From Robinsoniella peoriensis (lineage in GTDB: Bacteria; Bacillota; Clostridia; Lachnospirales; Lachnospiraceae): 64,000 nt of DNA. Each line of letters opens with the position of its first letter. Position 1 is the stretch's first letter. Of the stretch, positions 58,147 to 64,000 are shown in pieces. The notes below the pieces were generated by a model, which saw only the letters and a list, made by a program, of their open reading frames with translations, had not been told where the DNA came from and made no database searches. The stretch covers positions 1,044 through 65,043 of the forward strand of contig NZ_JTGN01000006.1 in NCBI RefSeq assembly GCF_000797495.1, given 5' to 3'. Made by a program: the position numbers and the translations under genes.

Positions 58147-59052
58147 ATGAAGAAATTCAGACAACAGTCAGCAACCGATAAGTTCTTTGATATTTCCCTG
58201 TTTATTATACTGACAGTTATTTTAATCATTGTAGCTTATCCCCTTTACTTTATTATAATTTCCTCCATCAGCGACCCCAAGGCAGTTGCCAGCGGAATGG
58301 TAACATTTCTGCCGGTAGGAATTAATTTTGCGGGTTACCGGGAAGTGTTTAAGAATTCTTTAGTCGTATCGGGATTTATCAATGCAATCGTATACACAGC
58401 ATGTGGTGTCTGTGTCAATCTGGTCGTGACGATTCCTACCGCCTATGCCTTATCCAGAAGCAGGTTCGGCGGAAAGACAATCGTGACCTGGTTCTATATG
58501 ATTACGATGTTTATCAGCGGTGGTATGATTCCGACCTACCTGGTTGTCAAAAATCTGCATATGCTGGATACTATGTGGTCGTTAATTCTTCCGGGGGCAC
58601 TTAGTGTCTACAATATGATTGTTGCCAGAACGTTTTTTCAAAGCAATCTGCCGGAGGAACTATGGGAAGCAGCCAGTGTGGATGGTTGTACCCAGACAAA
58701 GTTTTTCTTTAAAATTGCTTTACCGCTGTCCAAATCAATTATTGCAATTATGGTGCTGTATTATGGTGTAGGACATTGGAACTCTTATTTCAGCGCATTG
58801 CTTTATTTGAAAGATGATGCAAAGTTCCCGCTGCAGTTAGTGCTTCGTTCCATTCTGATTCAGAATCAGGCGGCCCTTGCCCAGCAGGTGACAAGTGTTT
58901 CAGCCCAGGTAGCACTGGAAGCACAGCGGCAGTTAGTTGAACTTATGAAATATTCGCTGATTATTATTTCCAGTATTCCAGTCATGATTATGTATCCCTT
59001 TGTCCAGAAGTATTTTGTAAAGGGAGTTATGATTGGGTCAGTTAAAGGGTAA
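58147..59052 (+). CDS. CUT1 ABC transporter permease (YtcP/LplC type)
   Basis: A 301-residue permease. YPLYFIIISSISDP about residue 36, EAASVDGCTQTKFFFKIALPL about residue 177 (EAA loop) and C-terminal YFVKGVMIGSVKG are YtcP-like. ATG 58147 is 9 nt after AGGAGG; TTG 58144 is the alternative. Partner of the LplB-type permease 17 nt upstream. Confidence 0.93.
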   Translation: MKKFRQQSATDKFFDISLFIILTVILIIVAYPLYFIIISSISDPKAVASGMVTFLPVGINFAGYREVFKNSLVVSGFINAIVYTACGVCVNLVVTIPTAYALSRSRFGGKTIVTWFYMITMFISGGMIPTYLVVKNLHMLDTMWSLILPGALSVYNMIVARTFFQSNLPEELWEAASVDGCTQTKFFFKIALPLSKSIIAIMVLYYGVGHWNSYFSALLYLKDDAKFPLQLVLRSILIQNQAALAQQVTSVSAQVALEAQRQLVELMKYSLIIISSIPVMIMYPFVQKYFVKGVMIGSVKG

Positions 59053-59115
59053 CACATAACATGCTAAGTGTATGTGGCAGTCAAAATAAAAATCTAAAAG
59101 AAAAGGAGTATGAGT

Positions 59116-60759
59116 ATGAAAAGAAAAAGAGTGTTGGCAGTTTTAGTATGTGCAGCAGCCCTTACTGCAATGGGTATGGGAGGATGCAGCAAAAACAGTG
59201 CTTCATTAGAAGCAGCCGGTCCGGCTAATGACAAAGTGGATGAAGATGGAAAGGTAAATGGTGTATTTTACGAAACAGGGCTTCCGATTGTTGATAAAGA
59301 TGCCTATAGTTTTTCACTCTTCTGTGATGACTCTTCTGAAAATGGTGAGTACTGGATGATGGATGAGATGGAAAGGCAGACGAATATCAAGGTGAACTTA
59401 GAGTATTTCCCAAATGAGGTGGCAAAGGAAAAGTTGTCTCTGGCATTAAGTTCGGGAGACTATGCGGACTGTATCGGTGGATGGCTGTTCCAGGACAGCG
59501 ACATCCTGAAATACGGTGTTGACCAGAAGATTTTCATTCCCCTGGAAGACTATTTTGAGAAATATGCGCCAAATATTATGAAGATTCTGGAAAGAGAAGG
59601 CGTCAGAGAAGCAATGACAGCTCCGGATGGACACATCTATACCATACCATACGTAGTAGATGCTCCGCTGGTAGATTATGAACCTTTTATCAATGAAAAA
59701 TGGCTGAAAAATCTGGGGCTGGAAATGCCGACCACCACAGATGAGTTCGAAAAAGTATTGATGGAGTTTAAAGAAAAAGATGCCAATGGAAATGGGGACC
59801 CAAATGATGAGATACCAATGTCTTTTGACCCGAATAATAAACATATTGGTTATCTGTGCGGATATTTCGGTATGCCGGTTGATAATTACGGAATGAGTAT
59901 GAAGGATGGAAAACTGATATTCGGAGCCAATAGCGAAGAATATAAGAATGGCATTAAATGGCTTAAAAAGTTATATTCCCAGGGGCTGATTGATCCGGAA
60001 GCATTTACGCAGGATTTAAGCCAGTGGAAGGCTAAAGGTTCCCAGGACCGCTATGGCTGTTCTATGATGTATGCCAGCAATGATATTGTACCGTATCTGG
60101 CGGGAGAAGAACCAGATTTTAAACCCCTTCCTGTTTTGAAAAGCCCGGATACGGATAATCCTGTATGGCTCAGAGCTTCGGATGGAGCTTCTGTTATGAA
60201 GACGCAGGTTGTTATTACAGATAAAGCGAAGGATGTAGGGGCAATTGTCAGATGGTGGGATGATTTATTTGAATTCCAGAACTCTGCACAGAAGTTGTCA
60301 GGTCCTTTAGACATATGCATTTTTAAAGATGGGGATGGATACCGCGCCATTGATAAGGCAACCCTTTCTCCGGAAGATGAAAAGAAGTATTCCTGGGCGA
60401 ACCTGTTCCCACAGTCTTTGCCGCATTACCTGCCCCAGGGATTCAAATTTAAAGAAGATGTGCCGATGTATCCGGAAAAAGACAAGGCAGATGAAGTTTA
60501 TAAGCCGTATTTGACGGAAGCAATTCCATCTTACTGGGTATCCATAGATGATTCTGCTAAATTTTCCGATATCCAGACTTCTCTTCGGGATTTCATTGCC
60601 CAAAAGGCAGCAGAATGGATTGCGGGACAGTCAGATATTGATAAGGAATGGGACAGCTATTTAGAGCAGCTGAATACACTGGGTCTGCAGGAGTATATAA
60701 CAATACGTGAAAAAGCATTGCAGACAACGGAGGAAGCAGTAACGGAAACAGCACAATAG
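59116..60759 (+). CDS. CUT1 extracellular solute-binding lipoprotein (LipO/YtcQ type)
   Basis: A 547-residue lipoprotein with a signal peptide and lipobox MGMGGCSK (Cys about residue 24). The binding domain is of the large extracellular solute-binding protein 1 type used with LplB/YtcP permeases. A Ca2+-loop-like DANGNGDPNDE occurs about residue 218. ATG 59116 has AAAGGAG 7 nt upstream; 59110 is too close. Its ligand is probably the fucosylated or GlcNAc-containing glycan fragments handled by the next genes (inference). Confidence 0.92.
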   Translation: MKRKRVLAVLVCAAALTAMGMGGCSKNSASLEAAGPANDKVDEDGKVNGVFYETGLPIVDKDAYSFSLFCDDSSENGEYWMMDEMERQTNIKVNLEYFPNEVAKEKLSLALSSGDYADCIGGWLFQDSDILKYGVDQKIFIPLEDYFEKYAPNIMKILEREGVREAMTAPDGHIYTIPYVVDAPLVDYEPFINEKWLKNLGLEMPTTTDEFEKVLMEFKEKDANGNGDPNDEIPMSFDPNNKHIGYLCGYFGMPVDNYGMSMKDGKLIFGANSEEYKNGIKWLKKLYSQGLIDPEAFTQDLSQWKAKGSQDRYGCSMMYASNDIVPYLAGEEPDFKPLPVLKSPDTDNPVWLRASDGASVMKTQVVITDKAKDVGAIVRWWDDLFEFQNSAQKLSGPLDICIFKDGDGYRAIDKATLSPEDEKKYSWANLFPQSLPHYLPQGFKFKEDVPMYPEKDKADEVYKPYLTEAIPSYWVSIDDSAKFSDIQTSLRDFIAQKAAEWIAGQSDIDKEWDSYLEQLNTLGLQEYITIREKALQTTEEAVTETAQ

Positions 60760-60783
60760 AAAGATAAGCAGTAAGGAGGCACC

Positions 60784-62349
60784 ATGAGTGAAGAAAGTAT
60801 GCATTTACAGGATATGTTAAGATCAGAAGAAAAGGCAGAGGACATTAAGGATGCAGAAGACATTAAACCGGCGAAAGAGAAAAAGGGTGCGAATGACATA
60901 ATGGATGCAAAAGACATAAAGGACGTAGAAATAGAGGACGCAAAAGATGTAATAGAAGAAATAGAAGAAATAGAAGAAATAGAAGAAACAGAAGAAACAG
61001 AAGAAACAGTAGAAGACAAAGTCGCTGCCGGTGTACATAATTACAGTGCAGAAGAGGAATATGTCATGCCGGATGATCCAAAGGTTCTTCAAAAGCTCCA
61101 GTGGTTTCAGGATCAGAAGCTGGCGCTGATGATGCACTGGGGAGCATATTCCCAGCTGGGTCTTGTGGAGTCCTGGGCACTGTCTGATGCCGATGCAGAG
61201 TGGTCCAGGGGTGGTGTTGACTGGGAGATTACAGGCGAAGAGTTTAAAAAGGAATATTTTAATCTGAACAAAACCTTTAATCCGGTTCGCTTTGAACCGG
61301 AGAAATGGGCAGATCTGGCGAAAAGAGCAGGTATCCGGTATCTGATCTTTACAACCAAACACCATGATGGCTTCTGCATGTGGGACAGTGCTTATTCAGA
61401 CTATAAAGTAACGGCAGAGGATTGTCCGTTCCATACCCATAAATACGCGGATATCTGTGCCCACCTGTTTGAATCCTTCCGAAAGAGAGGAATCGGTATC
61501 GCCGCATATTTCTCAAAAGCGGACTGGCATGTGGACAGTTACTGGAGTGATGGATATGCAAGGGGTAACTATATGCACAGAGGACCGTCATATGTACCCC
61601 TGGAGCATCCGGAGCAGTGGAAAAAGTTTGTGGATTTCACCCAGAATCAGATAAAGGAACTGGCAACGAGTTATGGAAAACTGGACATTATGTGGTTTGA
61701 TGCAGGCTGGGTCAGTGATATCGGGTTAGGAGAGACTATAGAAGAGATCCGGAAATTCCAGCCCGGAATGCTTTGCGCGGACCGCACTATGGGTGGACCT
61801 TATGAAAACTATATTACACCGGAACAGTGCGTTCCCAAGGAACCCCTGAACGTACCATGGGAAAGCTGTATCACCCTTGGCACTTCCTTTTCCTTTGCTT
61901 ATGAAGACCGTTATAAAACCTGCCGGGAAGTGATAGCACTTTTGGTGGACATTGTGGCAAAGGGAGGAAATCTCGCTATTAATGTGGGACCCCAGCCGGA
62001 TGGCAGACTTCCAAGAGGCGCTGTGGAATGCCTGGAAGATATGGGAAAATGGCTTTCGGTTTATGGAGATGCCATTTATGGGACCAGAGTATGTGCTCCT
62101 TATAAAAAAGATGGAATTGCATTTACAAAGAAAGAAAACTTAGTCTATGCAATTGAAACTTTTGATAAAGAATCGGATCCGGTAAGGGCAGAAGTCTGGA
62201 TTCCTTATGAGGGAACAGTGACATCCATAACGATGCAGGATACCGGGGCAGAGGTGGAGTTTACCAGAAAAGATACCGGTTATGTTCTTCATTTGCAGGA
62301 GTACGGTAAAGAAACAGCGCCGATTGCCAGGGTTTTTTGCCTGAAGTAA
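60784..62349 (+). CDS. GH29 alpha-L-fucosidase with acidic N-terminal extension
   Basis: A 521-residue enzyme. The GH29 domain runs from about residue 95 (MHWGAYSQLG, TTKHHDGFCMWDS) with the nucleophile Asp in DIMWFDAGW about residue 304 and AINVGPQPDGRLP about residue 398. The first about 80 residues are highly acidic and repetitive (DAEDIKPAKEK, DIMDAKDIKDV, EEIEEIEEIEETEETEET) and come partly from a 9-nt tandem repeat at 60954-61008. No signal peptide, so it acts in the cytoplasm on imported glycans. AAGGAGG precedes ATG 60784. Confidence 0.9.
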   Translation: MSEESMHLQDMLRSEEKAEDIKDAEDIKPAKEKKGANDIMDAKDIKDVEIEDAKDVIEEIEEIEEIEETEETEETVEDKVAAGVHNYSAEEEYVMPDDPKVLQKLQWFQDQKLALMMHWGAYSQLGLVESWALSDADAEWSRGGVDWEITGEEFKKEYFNLNKTFNPVRFEPEKWADLAKRAGIRYLIFTTKHHDGFCMWDSAYSDYKVTAEDCPFHTHKYADICAHLFESFRKRGIGIAAYFSKADWHVDSYWSDGYARGNYMHRGPSYVPLEHPEQWKKFVDFTQNQIKELATSYGKLDIMWFDAGWVSDIGLGETIEEIRKFQPGMLCADRTMGGPYENYITPEQCVPKEPLNVPWESCITLGTSFSFAYEDRYKTCREVIALLVDIVAKGGNLAINVGPQPDGRLPRGAVECLEDMGKWLSVYGDAIYGTRVCAPYKKDGIAFTKKENLVYAIETFDKESDPVRAEVWIPYEGTVTSITMQDTGAEVEFTRKDTGYVLHLQEYGKETAPIARVFCLK

Positions 62350-62379
62350 AAATAATGGAAGGAGTTTAAGGAGGGATCA

Positions 62380-64000
62380 ATGGAGTCTATGTATATATTA
62401 CCGGCACCACAGAAAATTATGAAAAAGGAAGGGGCTTTTGCCCTTCCTCATTATGGAAAGATCGAGATGGACGCTTCCTGTCCACAGGATGTATCTTATG
62501 CAGCAGATATTTTAAAAAGAGAGATTCTGGATTTTACCGGAATGGATTACAGCTTGAGCCGGGGAACTAAGGGGACAAATGGGGGAGCAGAAATTGTTTT
62601 AAAATTAGAGGATTCACTAAAGGAACAAAGCTATGTTCTGGTAATCCGGGAGGAGGGAATCCAGATTACCGGAGGAGGATACCATGGTATTCTTTACGGA
62701 ATACAAACGCTGCGCCAGATAATCCGCCAGGAAGGCTGTGTATTGCCGCTTGTTGAAATCGAAGATGAACCGGCAATGGAGTTTCGGGGATTTTATCATG
62801 ATGTTACCAGAGGCAGGATACCTAAACTGGAAACGTTGAAAAAGCTGGCTGATACGTTAAGCTTTTATAAGATAAACCAGCTGCAGCTATACGTTGAACA
62901 CAGCTTTTTGTTTGAGGGGCTCAGCGAGATGTGGAGAGATGACACGCCGCTGACGCCAGAGGATATTCTGGAACTGGATGCCCACTGCAGAAAAGCAGGG
63001 GTGGAACTGGTACCGTCTCTGTCTTCTTTCGGACATTTGTATAAGCTTCTCAGCACAAGAACTTATGAACACCTTTGTGAACTTGCGGATCCTGTGAAGA
63101 TGCCGTTCAGTTTCCGGGGACGTCAGATGCATCATACCCTGAATGTCACCATGGAAGAAAGTTATGAACTTGCAGTTAAAATGATTGAAGAATATATGCC
63201 ATTATTTACTTCGAAGCAGTTTAACATAGGCGCGGATGAAACCTTTGACCTGGGAAAAGGAAAAAGTAAAACTTACGCAGAGGAAGCAGGCATAGACCGG
63301 ATGTACATTGACTACGTGAAGAAGCTTTGCGGGTACCTTGTGGACAAAGGATATCGACCTATGTTCTGGGGGGATGTAATCTGCGGATTTCCGGAGCTCA
63401 TGAAGGAACTTCCAAAAGAAACCATTTGTTTAAACTGGGGATATGCATGGAATCAGTGTGAAGACGGAACAAAGGCATTGGCAGAAGCCGGGGCTACCCA
63501 GTATGTTTGCCCGGGTGCAGGTGGCTGGAATCAGTTTATTAACCTAATGGAATCTGCCTATATGAATATCAGCAGAATGTGCGCATTTGGCGAAAAGTAC
63601 CGGGCAATCGGTATGCTGAATACGGATTGGGGTGATTTCGGGCACATTAACCATCCGGATTTCAGTATGCCGGGCATGATCTACGGAGCCGCATTTTCCT
63701 GGAACCGAAAAGAAATATCATTTGAAGAAATAAACCGTATGATTTCTGTTCTGCAGTATCAGGACAGATCCGAAAGACTGATGTCTGTTGTCAGCCGTAT
63801 GTGCAGACATGCCGTATTTGACTGGGAGATGGCGGTGCGGTTCCAGGAATTGACGGAATCCGGAATAGAAGATACCTGGTGTATGGAACGGATTAAGTCA
63901 AGGGAAAAAGAAATTCTTAAGGCAGAGGAAGAGAATAAAATTCTTAAGTCAGAGGAACTGGAACTGAAAAAATGTGCAAAAGAGATGAATGCCGGACAGA
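62380..64000 (+). CDS. GH20-like beta-N-acetylhexosaminidase (truncated by window end)
   Basis: An open frame of 540 codons without stop up to the window end. The N-terminal domain precedes the barrel; PAMEFRGFYHDVTRGRIP about residue 129 starts the catalytic domain. The catalytic Asp-Glu pair is in NIGADETFDLGKG (286-287), and CLNWGYAWNQ and LNTDWGDFGH follow. The GH20 assignment is based on the DE pair and these aromatic motifs. No signal peptide, so a cytoplasmic role is likely. ATG 62380 follows AAGGAGGG. Completes a fucose/hexosamine glycan operon. Confidence 0.85.
   Translation, partial: MESMYILPAPQKIMKKEGAFALPHYGKIEMDASCPQDVSYAADILKREILDFTGMDYSLSRGTKGTNGGAEIVLKLEDSLKEQSYVLVIREEGIQITGGGYHGILYGIQTLRQIIRQEGCVLPLVEIEDEPAMEFRGFYHDVTRGRIPKLETLKKLADTLSFYKINQLQLYVEHSFLFEGLSEMWRDDTPLTPEDILELDAHCRKAGVELVPSLSSFGHLYKLLSTRTYEHLCELADPVKMPFSFRGRQMHHTLNVTMEESYELAVKMIEEYMPLFTSKQFNIGADETFDLGKGKSKTYAEEAGIDRMYIDYVKKLCGYLVDKGYRPMFWGDVICGFPELMKELPKETICLNWGYAWNQCEDGTKALAEAGATQYVCPGAGGWNQFINLMESAYMNISRMCAFGEKYRAIGMLNTDWGDFGHINHPDFSMPGMIYGAAFSWNRKEISFEEINRMISVLQYQDRSERLMSVVSRMCRHAVFDWEMAVRFQELTESGIEDTWCMERIKSREKEILKAEEENKILKSEELELKKCAKEMNAGQ

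Overview
The window looks like a chromosomal segment of a gut Firmicute, most likely a Lachnospiraceae/Clostridium cluster XIV-type anaerobe. The basis is AT-rich Gram-positive signals (strong AAGGAGG ribosome binding sites, sigma-A promoters, many TTG/GTG starts), an L-box lysine riboswitch, a CGAAC-N4-GTTYG type SOS box, Rrf2/CymR-like cysteine regulators, a Firmicute-type eut locus, and LacI-controlled sugar ABC systems beside fucosidase and hexosaminidase genes. Species cannot be fixed from sequence alone.

Layout. 1-0.85 kb: eight tRNA genes. 1.1-3.1 kb: lysine riboswitch, attenuator and an NhaC-type transporter, probably for lysine. 3.5-5.6 kb: a YdjM-like membrane protein and an FAD oxidoreductase. 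5.7-13.3 kb: a LacI regulator divergent from a ribose/inositol-type ABC importer with two Gfo/Idh/MocA dehydrogenases. 13.5-26.6 kb: a complete ethanolamine microcompartment operon (alcohol dehydrogenase, eutS, eutP, eutA, eutB, eutC, eutL, eutE, eutM, eutT, pduL, a eut hypothetical, eutN, eutH, eutQ). Ethanolamine is cleaved by EutBC (reactivated by EutA, cofactor from EutT) to ammonia and acetaldehyde. EutE makes acetyl-CoA, PduL acetyl-phosphate, and the alcohol dehydrogenase recycles NADH, inside a shell of EutS/L/M/N. 26.6-36.8 kb: HD hydrolase, LacI, PadR, a CNNM/CorC cation protein with a striking leader peptide-attenuator, SRAP protein, SOS-controlled DNA polymerase IV, MFS protein, uracil permease, amidase. 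37-41.6 kb: a 1305-residue PAS/GGDEF/EAL protein and a YcxB-like protein. 41.8-47.5 kb: an SOS-box hypothetical gene and a sulfur cluster (two cysteine synthases, MetY, two Rrf2 regulators). 47.6-54.3 kb: ThrE-type exporter pair and housekeeping genes. 54.5-55.1 kb: six more tRNAs. 55.4 kb to the end: LacI regulator, CUT1 glycan importer, GH29 fucosidase and a truncated GH20 hexosaminidase.

The main unexplained structure is intergenic. (1) A family of double-hairpin elements with compensating base changes lies between eut genes, often ending exactly at a start codon, with one more copy at 43.4 kb. (2) A roughly 158-bp MITE-like repeat with 16-bp terminal inverted repeats and CTAG flanks has four copies plus end fragments, and in three copies CTAG supplies the neighbouring gene's stop codon. 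(3) Upstream of the CNNM/CorC gene, a 33-codon ORF with an Asp-rich start and Arg-Pro overlaps a rho-independent terminator, a plausible magnesium-responsive attenuator. (4) SOS boxes sit just downstream of the promoters of dinB (across its start codon) and of a 105-residue unknown protein.
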